DNA of 9,654 bases, from assembly GCA_035264765.1 (NCBI GenBank), contig DATFPQ010000225.1, positions 1 through 9,654 on the forward strand. Reading direction: 5' to 3'. This document shows positions 1 to 5,715 of this stretch, piece by piece; position 1 is the first letter of the stretch; every line of letters starts with the position of its first letter. Position numbers and translations under genes: made by a program. The notes under the pieces are model-generated. The model saw only the letters and a program-made list of their open reading frames with translations. It was not told the origin of the DNA and did not search any database. Source of the stretch: DATFPQ01 sp035264765. GTDB taxonomy: Bacteria > Actinomycetota > Actinomycetes > Actinomycetales > Angustibacteraceae.

Positions 1-683
1 ACGTCGGCGCGGGCTTCGCGGCCGTTGCCCTGACGCTCGTGCACGCTCGTCAGCGACGGGTCCGAGCCCGCCGGGCCGACCTCTCCCGGCGCTCGCTGTT
101 GCGCCTGGGGCTGCTGGCCTCCGCCGCCGGCGTCCTGGAAGCAGGAGTCGGGGCAGCCGGCGCCCGAACCGTCCCACGCGGCATCCGACGTCCGACCGGC
201 TCCTTCCGGCTCGCATCGTCCTCGGTGGCCACCATCCCGGCGACGTCATGGCTGTTCGACGAGGTCCCGGCGATCGATGCGCAGTTGTGGCGGGTGACCG
301 TGACGGCGGGCGGTGTCTCGCGCGACTGGTCCTTGGCGGACCTCGGCCGCTGGGACGACCGACTGACGGCGGTGCTGGACTGCACCGGCGGCTGGTGGAC
401 CGAGCAGGAGTGGTCCGGTGTGCGGGTCACCCGGCTGCTCCCGCCCGCGACGCGCGGAAGCGTCGAGGTGACGAGCGCGACGGGTTACTCCCGACGCCTG
501 CCCCTGACCGCGGACCTGCTCCTCGCCACCGCGGTCGGGGGCGTCCCGCTGTCCGCCGCACACGGCTCTCCCGCGCGTCTCGTGGTCCCCGGCAGGCGCG
601 GGTACCACTGGGTCAAGTGGGTGGCTCGCATCTCTCAGGACGATCGTCCGTGGTGGACCCAGCCGCCCCTGCCCCTCCAGTGA
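1..683 (+). CDS. Molybdopterin-dependent oxidoreductase (sulfite oxidase-like), 5'-truncated by window edge
   Basis: This is the C-terminal part of a membrane-anchored molybdopterin oxidoreductase of the sulfite oxidase/YedY fold. The frame is open from base 3 to the TGA at 681-683. A GTG at 39 could start it, but the codons before it read as the end of a hydrophobic helix (VGAGFAAVALTLV), so the true start is probably upstream. A basic stretch and the motif RRSLLRLG precede a second hydrophobic segment (about bases 95-160). The catalytic core follows: PATSWLFDEVPAID opens the Mo-cofactor domain, LDCTGGWW supplies the probable molybdenum-ligand cysteine (codon 381-383), WSGVRVTRLL matches the usual substrate-side strand, and GYHWVKWVARI is the family's C-terminal signature. 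Such proteins normally carry several N-terminal membrane helices and pass electrons to a membrane partner; none is encoded here. The substrate is unknown. Family assignment is firm; start and electron partner are not visible. Confidence 0.87.
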   Translation, partial: VGAGFAAVALTLVHARQRRVRARRADLSRRSLLRLGLLASAAGVLEAGVGAAGARTVPRGIRRPTGSFRLASSSVATIPATSWLFDEVPAIDAQLWRVTVTAGGVSRDWSLADLGRWDDRLTAVLDCTGGWWTEQEWSGVRVTRLLPPATRGSVEVTSATGYSRRLPLTADLLLATAVGGVPLSAAHGSPARLVVPGRRGYHWVKWVARISQDDRPWWTQPPLPLQ

Positions 684-715
684 TGTCCACGCCAGCTGCG
701 CGCGTTCCGGGAACC

Positions 716-721
716 TAGAGT
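716..721 (+). promoter_or_regulatory. Candidate -10 element (TAGAGT) inside an inverted repeat
   Basis: TAGAGT fits the actinobacterial TAnnnT -10 pattern and lies 43 bp before the ATG at 765, leaving room for a short leader with the ribosome site. No convincing -35 lies 16-18 bp upstream. The hexamer is the loop of GGAACC-N6-GGTTCC (710-727), so an operator-like role is equally possible. Weak call. Confidence 0.25.
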
Positions 722-750
722 GGTTCCACGAGGCGCACCGTTCCGCCGCG

Positions 751-759
751 GGAAGGAGG
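751..759 (+). promoter_or_regulatory. Ribosome binding site GGAAGGAGG
   Basis: A near-perfect Shine-Dalgarno sequence lies five bases before the ATG at 765. It fixes that ATG as the start of the cytidylate-kinase-like gene in preference to an in-frame GTG at 720. Confidence 0.75.
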
Positions 760-764
760 CTGTG

Positions 765-1415
765 ATGACAGACACCCATGCCACCGCCGGCGCTTCGCTG
801 AGGCCGGTCGTCACCATGTTCGAGACGTACGGGTCTGGGGCGAGCTACGTCGGCCCCCGAGTTGCACAGGCACTCGGCGTGCCCTTCCACGCGCAGGCGA
901 TCTCATCGCAGGAGATCGAGGACGCCGCGGCGCGTCGGGAGAGCGAAGGGGTGTTGGCCCGCCTCCTCAACACCATCGGTGGCTCGTACGCCGGCCTGGA
1001 CGGTCCCTCTGTACCGATGGCCCAGCGGGACAACCACAGTCTTGTTCTCGAGAACACCCGGATCGTCCTCGAGGAGGCGCGCGAGGGCGGCGTCATCGTG
1101 GGACGCAACGGTGCGTTGATCTTGGCTAGCTGGCCCACGGCGCTCCACGTCCTGCTGGATGGTTCACTCCAGCAGCGAATCGAGCGAGCCGCGAGGGAGA
1201 GCGGCATCGAGATCCAACGCGCCGCGAAGCGACTGAAGCGCGAGGAGCAGGTCCGCGCCGACATGTCGATCGAGTTCTACCACTGGGACCCACGCAAGAC
1301 CGAGCGCTACGACCTGATGGTCAACACGGGGACGATGGAACTGGACATCTGCGTCGACATCATCGTCCAAGCGGCCAGGGTCAAGGCGGGACTGCAGCAA
1401 TCTCCATCGCCGTGA
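765..1415 (+). CDS. Cytidylate kinase-like family protein
   Basis: The product is 216 aa and matches the cytidylate-kinase-like family (Cytidylate_kin2), relatives of NMP kinases that mostly lack assigned substrates. Family landmarks in order: the N-terminal strand and glycine loop VTMFETYGSGASYVG (residues 16-30), LGVPFHAQAIS (37-47), a helical insert, the second strand VIVGRNGALIL (110-120), HVLLDG (128-133) followed by an arginine-rich helix, DMSIEFYHWDP (166-176), and the terminal strand YDLMVNTGTMELDICVDII (182-200). The glycine loop lacks the usual GKS/T lysine, which is common in this family. Start ATG 765 is chosen for its strong ribosome site and because the family begins near here. 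The gene stands alone: the upstream oxidoreductase ends 81 bp before, and the next gene is convergent. It may be a nucleotide kinase or a nucleotide-binding regulatory protein; real CMP kinase activity is not established by sequence. Confidence 0.85.
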   Translation: MTDTHATAGASLRPVVTMFETYGSGASYVGPRVAQALGVPFHAQAISSQEIEDAAARRESEGVLARLLNTIGGSYAGLDGPSVPMAQRDNHSLVLENTRIVLEEAREGGVIVGRNGALILASWPTALHVLLDGSLQQRIERAARESGIEIQRAAKRLKREEQVRADMSIEFYHWDPRKTERYDLMVNTGTMELDICVDIIVQAARVKAGLQQSPSP

Positions 1416-1523
1416 CGCAGACCCGGTGGCCGTCGGCTTCGGCAAGCTCCTCCCGCTCACCGCCGCTGGGCTGCGCCACCGCCACCACCGGTGCCAACCG
1501 CCAGCGCCACCGCCTCCCCCGCC

Positions 1524-2393
1524 TCAGCGAACCAGGGGACGCACCTGCTCGGCCACGAACCGGACGAAGCCCTCGGGGTCGGGGTCGTCCGGCGTGGGCT
1601 GCAGCACGACCTCCTGCGCACCGGCATCCGCCCACCGCTGCACGGCATCAGCGACGGCGGGTCCGTCCCCGACTGCAAGCACGTCCTCCCCAGGGCGGCT
1701 CCAGCTCGGCCGGCCGCCCTCCGCGCGCTCTCGGGCACCGGCTCCCGTGGCGGCCAGCAGGTAGACGATGAGCGGGTGGGGATCCATGCGGCCGGCCGCG
1801 GCCCGGCCTTCGTCCACGAGCGCGCGCGCCGCCCGCACGCCGTCTGGAGTGGTACCGGCCACGAGGATCGTGCCGTCCGCGACCTGGCCGCTCAGCCGCA
1901 TCGACCGCGGTCCCTGAGCGCCGGCGAGCAGCCGCGGCGGGTCGGCCGGCGGCCAGTGCAGCCTGACTCCGTCGAGGGTGACGTAGCGCCCTGCGGTCGT
2001 CACCCGCGAGCCGGCGAGGAGCGCGCGCAAGGCGTTCGCATACTCCTCGAGCAGGGTCAGCGGCGACTCCACCCTGGCGCCCACCTGTCCCATCCAGCCC
2101 TGGACCCCGTGGCCGAGCCCGACGTCCACCCGCCCGGGGAACAGCCGATGCAGGGTCGCGGTCTCCATCGCCGTGAGGGCCACGTTGCGCAGGGGCACGG
2201 GTAGCACGCCGATGCCCACGTGGAGGCGCTGGGTCCAGCCCAGCACTGCGGACGTGGCCGACACCGCGCCCGCCTCGAAGCAGTCCTCCCACACCCACAG
2301 CTTCTCCAGGCCCGACTCGTCGGCGGTTCGGGCGACCGCGCCAAGGCGCTCTGGAGGAGTTGTGGGTAGGAAGACGGCGCCGAGCGTGGTCAT
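1524..2393 (-). CDS. LLM class flavin-dependent (probably F420-dependent) oxidoreductase
   Basis: The product is 289 aa, a luciferase-like (LLM) TIM-barrel oxidoreductase, which uses FMN or coenzyme F420 for hydride transfer or monooxygenation. Visible family features are the N-terminal strand GAVFLPTTPPERL (residues 5-17), ADESGLEKLWVWED (24-37) where the cofactor pocket begins, VGIGVLPVPLRN (59-70), the METATLHRLFPGR...GLGHG block (76-96), and RLLAGAQGPRSMRLSGQVADG (154-174), a phosphate-binding loop typical of the F420 branch. ADAGAQEVVLQP (255-266) near the C-terminus fits the last barrel strand. The length is slightly short for the family (usually 290-350 aa). ATG 2393 starts right at the first barrel strand but has no clear Shine-Dalgarno, so a leaderless message is possible. 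It is divergent from the LysR gene at 2781, which may regulate it. The substrate cannot be inferred. Confidence 0.87.
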   Translation of the reverse strand: MTTLGAVFLPTTPPERLGAVARTADESGLEKLWVWEDCFEAGAVSATSAVLGWTQRLHVGIGVLPVPLRNVALTAMETATLHRLFPGRVDVGLGHGVQGWMGQVGARVESPLTLLEEYANALRALLAGSRVTTAGRYVTLDGVRLHWPPADPPRLLAGAQGPRSMRLSGQVADGTILVAGTTPDGVRAARALVDEGRAAAGRMDPHPLIVYLLAATGAGARERAEGGRPSWSRPGEDVLAVGDGPAVADAVQRWADAGAQEVVLQPTPDDPDPEGFVRFVAEQVRPLVR

Positions 2394-2477
2394 GCGCAGA
2401 GTGTGGGCCAGGCAGCCTAGGCCGGCACACGCTTGGGCCGGCGGCAGGAGCGCGTTACGCGGTCGAGACGTCCGAGT

Positions 2478-2507
2478 GCCACGCCGCCCCGAGCGGGGCG
2501 GCGTGGC
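2478..2507. repeat. Perfect 13-bp inverted repeat with 4-nt loop
   Basis: Bases 2478-2490 (GCCACGCCGCCCC) pair perfectly with 2495-2507 (GGGGCGGCGTGGC) around the loop GAGC. The stem is all but one pair G-C or C-G apart from a single A-T, so it would be very stable as RNA or cruciform DNA. No T-run follows on either strand, and it lies upstream of both divergent genes, so it is not an ordinary gene-end terminator. It may act in the LLM oxidoreductase leader, as an operator, or as a transcription insulator between the two promoters. Confidence 0.7.
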
Positions 2508-2675
2508 TGAGTACGGACCGAGGCCGGGTCCCCTCCACGCGGCGGCACAGCGCAGCCCCCGGAACGCCGCATCCCCACCTCGTCCCTCGGTGCGCGCTCC
2601 GCGACCCGGCGGGCGGGGTCCGCAGCGTGCGCACGCGATCATGGTCGGCTCCGGCCGGCCGCCGGGGCGACGGGT

Positions 2676-2692
2676 CATTCCTAGGAGGAATG
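2676..2692. promoter_or_regulatory. Candidate LysR-type T-N11-A box
   Basis: CATTCCT and AGGAATG form a 7-bp inverted repeat with a 3-bp centre; its core TTCCTAGGAGGAA (2678-2690) is exactly a T-N11-A motif with dyad symmetry, the classic site form for LysR-type regulators. It lies 88 bp upstream of the lysR-type ATG in the divergent gap. The right half contains AGGAGG, so a chance Shine-Dalgarno is an alternative reading. Confidence 0.42.
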
Positions 2693-2770
2693 GGCTCTTG
2701 ACCGTGGCGCCCGCAGGGCTTGCCGCAACCCGCGTGCAGTGAGATGGTCGCGGTCGCGGCGCGACACCTC

Positions 2771-2777
2771 GGGGAGG
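2771..2777 (+). promoter_or_regulatory. Ribosome binding site GGGGAGG
   Basis: A purine-rich site lies three bases before the ATG at 2781 (effective spacing about 5 from the GGAGG core). It and the family's usual N-terminus favour this ATG over an in-frame GTG at 2739. Confidence 0.5.
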
Positions 2778-2780
2778 CGT

Positions 2781-3749
2781 ATGGACCTTGACCTTAGCTG
2801 TGTGGCGAGCTTCCTGGTGCTGCTTCGAGAGGGTAGCTACAGTCGCGCGGCGGCCGTTCTGCACCTGAGCCAGTCGGCGCTCTCGAAGCGGGTGCAGCGC
2901 CTGGAGCACCAGCTCGGCGTCGCGCTGGTGATTCGGGACGCCGCCGGCGTGACCGGCCCGACTCCGGCGGGGGCCCGCTTTGCCGAGCACGCACCCGCGC
3001 TGCTCGCCGCCGCTCGGGCGGCGAGCGACGCGGCGCGAGAGGCGGCGCCGTACACCGTGTGCCTGGGCGTGCACGGCCCGGTCGGCGACTGGCCGGAGCG
3101 GCGCGTCCTCTTGGAGCTGAAGCGGCGCCTGCGTCAGCGGTTCCCGGACGTGCGGCTGGTGTGCCGCAGCCTCAACCTCTCCACGATCAATGCCCGCGTC
3201 CTGGATGGGTCGGTCGACGTCATGTGGGGTGCGTTCGGGCAGGCGCCGGTGGCCATCGAGACGACGCCGCTGCTCGACCTCGAGCGGATTGCCGTGGTGC
3301 CCCGTGAGCACGACCTTGCCGAGGCCGGATCGGTGTTCGCGGAGGACCTCGTCGACACGCCGATCTCGTACATCCCGGCCGACCCGGAGCTGACGACGCC
3401 GTTCGTTCTCGGTGACGTGCGGCCGGTCCGCCACGCCACTCTCGTCGAGAGCACGGGGCAGTACAGCCGCAGCCTCATGAAGGCGCTGCAACCGGGCCAG
3501 GCGGCGATCATCGGGGCGAGCGCCTGGCCCTCGTCGATGGTCAAGCCCGGGCTCCGTGACCTGCGCATCGTCGACCTTCCTCGCATCCCGATGTACGTCG
3601 GCCGGCGGCGGAGCGACCGTCGCAACTACGTCCGCATGCTGGCCGCCCTGCTGCCGGAGGTCGCGGCGATGCTGGCAGGCGACCCGTGGAGCGCCGCTCG
3701 CCCCGGCGCGTCCTCACCCTCGCAAGCCGCGGCTGCTCACACCGGCTAG
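2781..3749 (+). CDS. LysR family transcriptional regulator
   Basis: The product is 322 aa, a normal length for a LysR-type regulator. The N-terminal winged helix-turn-helix is clear: LDLSCVASFLVLLREGSYSR (residues 3-22) leads into SRAAAVLHLSQSALSKRVQRLE (21-42), where LSQSALSKRV is the recognition helix, followed by LGVALVIRD (45-53) and TPAGARFAEHA. A linker helix rich in Ala and Arg (72-89) joins the effector domain (about 92-300), with LDGSVDVMWGAFG (141-153) in the position of the usual 'G-x-LD' ligand-pocket segment and ERIAVVPREHDLA (168-180) at the typical hinge strand. The last 20 residues (Ala/Ser/Pro-rich) look disordered. It is divergent from the LLM oxidoreductase, the classic arrangement in which a LysR protein controls its neighbour and itself from a shared gap. 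The ligand is unknown. Its effector domain is less canonical than the DNA-binding domain. Confidence 0.92.
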   Translation: MDLDLSCVASFLVLLREGSYSRAAAVLHLSQSALSKRVQRLEHQLGVALVIRDAAGVTGPTPAGARFAEHAPALLAAARAASDAAREAAPYTVCLGVHGPVGDWPERRVLLELKRRLRQRFPDVRLVCRSLNLSTINARVLDGSVDVMWGAFGQAPVAIETTPLLDLERIAVVPREHDLAEAGSVFAEDLVDTPISYIPADPELTTPFVLGDVRPVRHATLVESTGQYSRSLMKALQPGQAAIIGASAWPSSMVKPGLRDLRIVDLPRIPMYVGRRRSDRRNYVRMLAALLPEVAAMLAGDPWSAARPGASSPSQAAAAHTG

Positions 3750-3866
3750 CAGTCAGCTCCGTACGTTCGTCGGTCCAGCACCCCGGCCGCCCCCTGGCCG
3801 CGACGTGCGCGTCGTCCTGATCGAAGACTGCGTTCGACCGTGCGGGCCGCCGCCGGGGCCAGGCGC

Positions 3867-3891
3867 CGCGCCAGGGGTTTTCCCTGGTGCG
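3867..3891. terminator. 10-bp hairpin between lysR-type gene and VOC gene
   Basis: CGCGCCAGGG (3867-3876) pairs with CCCTGGTGCG (3882-3891), with one G-T pair, around the loop GTTTT. It lies 117 bp after the LysR stop and 77 bp before the VOC start. Two smaller GC-rich hairpins precede it (CGGCC/GGCCG at 3784-3800; CGACG/CGTCG at 3801-3814). No T-run follows, so it is at best an actinobacterial-style hairpin terminator; it could also be a structured leader of the VOC gene. Confidence 0.35.
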
Positions 3892-3968
3892 AGCGACGGC
3901 CGAGGCGCGGCACGGTGTCCCCCCGGCATCCGCCTCCGGTACCGCCTCCCGAGACCGAGGAGTCCGAC

Positions 3969-4415
3969 ATGGACATGAAGCTCGAGGTCGTCATCGTGCC
4001 CGTCTCCGACGTCGACCGCGCCAAGCAGTTCTACGAGGGCTTGGGGTGGCGCGAGGATGCCGACATCGCCGGCGGTGGGGGCTTCCGCATCGTGCAGTTC
4101 ACGCCGCCGGGGTCGGGATGCTCGATCAGCTTCGGAACCGGCGTCACGACGATGACACCCGGGTCTCAGCAAGGACTATTGCTGGTGGTGAACGACATCG
4201 AGGCCGCCCGCGCTGACCTCGTCGAGCGCGGCGCGTCGGTGAGTGAGGTCTTCCACGGCCCGGCCGGACGGTTCCACCCCGAGGACCCGAGCGTCCGGCT
4301 GCCCGGGCCAGATCCCGAGGGTGGCAGCTACCAGTCGCATGCGGTGTTCAGCGATCCGGACGGCAACGGCTGGGTACTGCAACAAATCACCACCCGGCTG
4401 CCGGGACGGGAATGA
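3969..4415 (+). CDS. VOC family protein (glyoxalase/bleomycin-resistance fold)
   Basis: The product is 148 aa, a vicinal-oxygen-chelate fold protein made of two beta-alpha-beta-beta-beta units. The first unit opens with LEVVIVPVSDVDRAKQFYEGLGW (residues 5-27), followed by GGFRIVQFTPPGSGCSISFG (37-56); the second begins GLLLVVNDIEAARADLVERG (69-88) and ends with the signature SHAVFSDPDGNGW (123-135) and TTRLPGR. Metalloenzymes of the fold use His/Glu/Gln ligands; near the end this protein has LQQI where relatives I remember have LQE, so a likely metal-ligand glutamate is glutamine (residue 139). The start at 3969 has GAGGAG six bases upstream (3957-3962); a longer frame from 3840 gives non-family sequence. 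Its TGA overlaps an ATG (ATGA, 4412-4415) in the frame of the next gene. Many such proteins have no known substrate; detoxification or dioxygenase roles are possible. Confidence 0.88.
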   Translation: MDMKLEVVIVPVSDVDRAKQFYEGLGWREDADIAGGGGFRIVQFTPPGSGCSISFGTGVTTMTPGSQQGLLLVVNDIEAARADLVERGASVSEVFHGPAGRFHPEDPSVRLPGPDPEGGSYQSHAVFSDPDGNGWVLQQITTRLPGRE

Positions 4416-4480
4416 GGTCCGGCAGGACGTCGCAACACTCTCCTCCGGTCAGGCGGAGCACCAGCGCGGCTGATGACGGC

Positions 4481-4508
4481 GTCGAAGGGGTCGAAGGGGT
4501 CGAAGGGG
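4481..4508 (+). repeat. Three tandem copies of GTCGAAGGG forming the gcvH ribosome-site region
   Basis: GTCGAAGGG occurs three times head to tail without mismatch (4481-4489, 4490-4498, 4499-4507). The last copy, AAGGGGAC, provides the probable Shine-Dalgarno for the ATG at 4517. The same 9-mer plus one G recurs inside the gene at 4577-4586. The unit is a multiple of three, so length change would not break the longer open frame but would alter the leader. Confidence 0.85.
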
Positions 4509-4516
4509 ACAGGTCT

Positions 4517-4915
4517 ATGGCTGACGAGAGCTACCCGGCTGAGCTCCGCTACCACAGGGAGCACGGCTGGGCGCGGGTCGAAGGGGAGACTGCCACGTTG
4601 GGCATCACCTGGTTCGCGCAGGACAACCTGCAGGAGATCGTGTTCTTCGACCCGCCTGCGGTGGGCGATCAGGTGACGAAGGACCAGCCCTACGCCGAGA
4701 TCGAATCCGTGAAGGCGGTCTCGGAGGTGTACGCCCCCCTGTCGGGAGAGGTCGTCCGCGTCAACGCCGCACTCCAGAACGGTGCCTCGATCGTCAACGA
4801 GGATCCGTACGGACAGGGCTGGCTGGCGCAGGTGAAGCTGTCGGCTCCGCCCGAGGCGGACGTCCTGATGAGCGCCGAGGAGTATCGAGCGGCGATCAAG
4901 GCTGGGTCCGACTAG
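4517..4915 (+). CDS. gcvH: Glycine cleavage system H protein (lipoyl carrier)
   Basis: The product is 132 aa, the usual length of GcvH, the small lipoyl protein that shuttles the aminomethyl group between the P, T and L proteins of glycine cleavage. The N-terminal block PAELRYHREHGWARVEG (residues 7-23) and ITWFAQDNLQEIVFFDPP (30-47) are family signatures. The lipoylation lysine is K66 in ESVKAVSEVYAPLSG, and NEDPYGQGWLAQVKL (94-108) closes the barrel. The start at 4517 matches the family N-terminus. The frame is open back to an ATG at 4412 that overlaps the VOC stop, which would add 35 low-complexity residues (GVEGVEGVEG); I regard that as a leader, possibly for coupling. No gcvT, gcvP, lpd or lipoate-attachment gene lies in the window, so its partners are elsewhere, or it serves as a lipoyl carrier for another enzyme. 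The stop codon shares CTAG with the convergent redoxin gene. Confidence 0.94.
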   Translation: MADESYPAELRYHREHGWARVEGETATLGITWFAQDNLQEIVFFDPPAVGDQVTKDQPYAEIESVKAVSEVYAPLSGEVVRVNAALQNGASIVNEDPYGQGWLAQVKLSAPPEADVLMSAEEYRAAIKAGSD

Positions 4916-5502
4916 CCGGTCCTCAGGCTCGGATCTAGGTCCTCGTCGTCGTAGAAGCTCGAGCGGTCACCTGCCTCCCATGCCTCGCGTAGTCCGGGTG
5001 CCCCGAGGTCCCAGTCCGGTCGGATCTCGCGGGTCACCTCGCGCAGGTCGCGGCGGAGATCCTCGACCGACGGTCGACCCCAGAACCAGTAGCCGTTGTA
5101 GACGCTGTAGATCACCAACCCGGGCTTGAGCACAAGCGTGTGCGGCACCATCGGGTCGTGGTAGGTGTCCGTGTACTCCTGGATGTCGAGGTCCTTCTGC
5201 ACCTTCCGACCGGCGTCTGACAGGAAGGTCCAGTTGGCGCCCACCGACGCGCGAAACTCGCGGGTCGTGGTGATGTTGTCGGTCGAGATGGTGACGACGC
5301 GGGTGTAGGAAACCGCGATCTGCGACTGGAACGCCGCGAGCTGCAGGTGCTGTTGCTGGTCCTTCGGGCAATAGTGGCCGCGAGCGAGCAGCAGGATCAG
5401 CGGGTCGTTTCCCTGCAGCTCGCTCAGCCGGCGTCGCTTCTTCGTGTGGTCCGTAAGCTGGTAGTCCGGGAACTTCCCGCCCGGGACGATGTCGGCGCGC
5501 AC
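4912..5502 (-). CDS. Redoxin (AhpC/TSA, thioredoxin-fold) domain protein with a single cysteine
   Basis: The product is 196 aa, a peroxiredoxin/redoxin-like thioredoxin-fold protein. The N-terminus GGKFPDYQLTDHTKKRRRLSEL (residues 8-29) is the usual substrate-loop hairpin. LILLLARGHYCPKDQQQHLQ (35-54) places the only cysteine, C45, at the start of the long helix where peroxidatic or thioredoxin cysteines sit, but the Thr/Ser three residues before it in true peroxiredoxins is replaced (GHYC). TRVVTISTDN (67-76) and WTFLSDAGRKVQKDL (91-105) match the AhpC/TSA strand-helix pattern, and VPHTLVLKPG (119-128) supplies the cis-proline. The C-terminal tail (170-196) is acidic. Start is GTG 5502, with GAGGAG six bases upstream (5509-5514 complement). 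A one-Cys peroxidase or peroxide-sensing role is possible; a disulfide mechanism would need a partner thiol. The gene is divergent from the NRDE gene and convergent with gcvH. Confidence 0.82.
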   Translation of the reverse strand: MRADIVPGGKFPDYQLTDHTKKRRRLSELQGNDPLILLLARGHYCPKDQQQHLQLAAFQSQIAVSYTRVVTISTDNITTTREFRASVGANWTFLSDAGRKVQKDLDIQEYTDTYHDPMVPHTLVLKPGLVIYSVYNGYWFWGRPSVEDLRRDLREVTREIRPDWDLGAPGLREAWEAGDRSSFYDDEDLDPSLRTG

Positions 5503-5702
5503 AGCGTGCTCCTCTCTGGCGGGTGGCTTGCGATGCGGTGGGTACGGCGGTCAGTCTTCGGCGTTGACAAGACCATCGCGCCCGTGAAAGCCCCTGGTTG
5601 TCGAATGCGTCGAGCACCTCGAGGAAGGGGCGCTGGGTCGGCCCTCACGTCACGACGTGGCTGCTCTTGCAGGGCCGGGATGTCGGCGCGGCGGCGGGCA
5701 CT

Positions 5703-5708
5703 GGAGGA
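5703..5708 (+). promoter_or_regulatory. Ribosome binding site GGAGGA setting the GTG start of the NRDE gene
   Basis: GGAGGA lies seven bases before GTG 5716. It supports a start that leaves cysteine as residue 2, as the family requires. The longer open frame upstream (from 5347) is antisense to the redoxin gene and is not believed. Confidence 0.7.
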
Positions 5709-5715
5709 TAAGCGC

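Larger units (their letters stand above)
2394..2780. other. 387-bp divergent intergenic region between LLM oxidoreductase and lysR-type gene
   Basis: I find no convincing protein gene here. Open frames crossing it are GC-driven shadows, one of them 655 codons long and running antisense through the whole lysR gene. The stretch contains several dyads: GCCTAGGC at 2415-2422 (close to the LLM start), CGCGTTACGCG at 2451-2461, a perfect 13-bp hairpin at 2478-2507, and a T-N11-A dyad at 2676-2692. The hexamer CCTAGG, uncommon in GC-rich DNA, occurs both at 2416-2421 and 2680-2685, near each gene's start. Both promoters should lie here, but no clear -35/-10 pair stands out on either strand. Confidence 0.6.

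Noticed and set aside
2739..2780. GTG 2739 as the LysR start
   Set aside because: It adds 14 Arg-rich residues not typical of the family and lacks the GGGGAGG site that precedes ATG 2781.
2394..3491. Long open frame on the minus strand continuing upstream of the LLM gene and antisense through lysR
   Set aside because: Translation upstream of 2393 is Arg/Pro/Gly-rich with no domain, while the plus strand encodes a clear LysR protein. It reflects high GC and few stops.
5564..5569. TTGACA as a -35 element for the NRDE gene
   Set aside because: No acceptable -10 lies 16-19 bp downstream on the plus strand; the reverse reading (TTGTCA) gives no better pair.
5347..5715. N-terminal extension of the NRDE frame
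   Set aside because: It is antisense to the redoxin, and the family needs Met-Cys at the N-terminus, which GTG 5716 with GGAGGA supplies.
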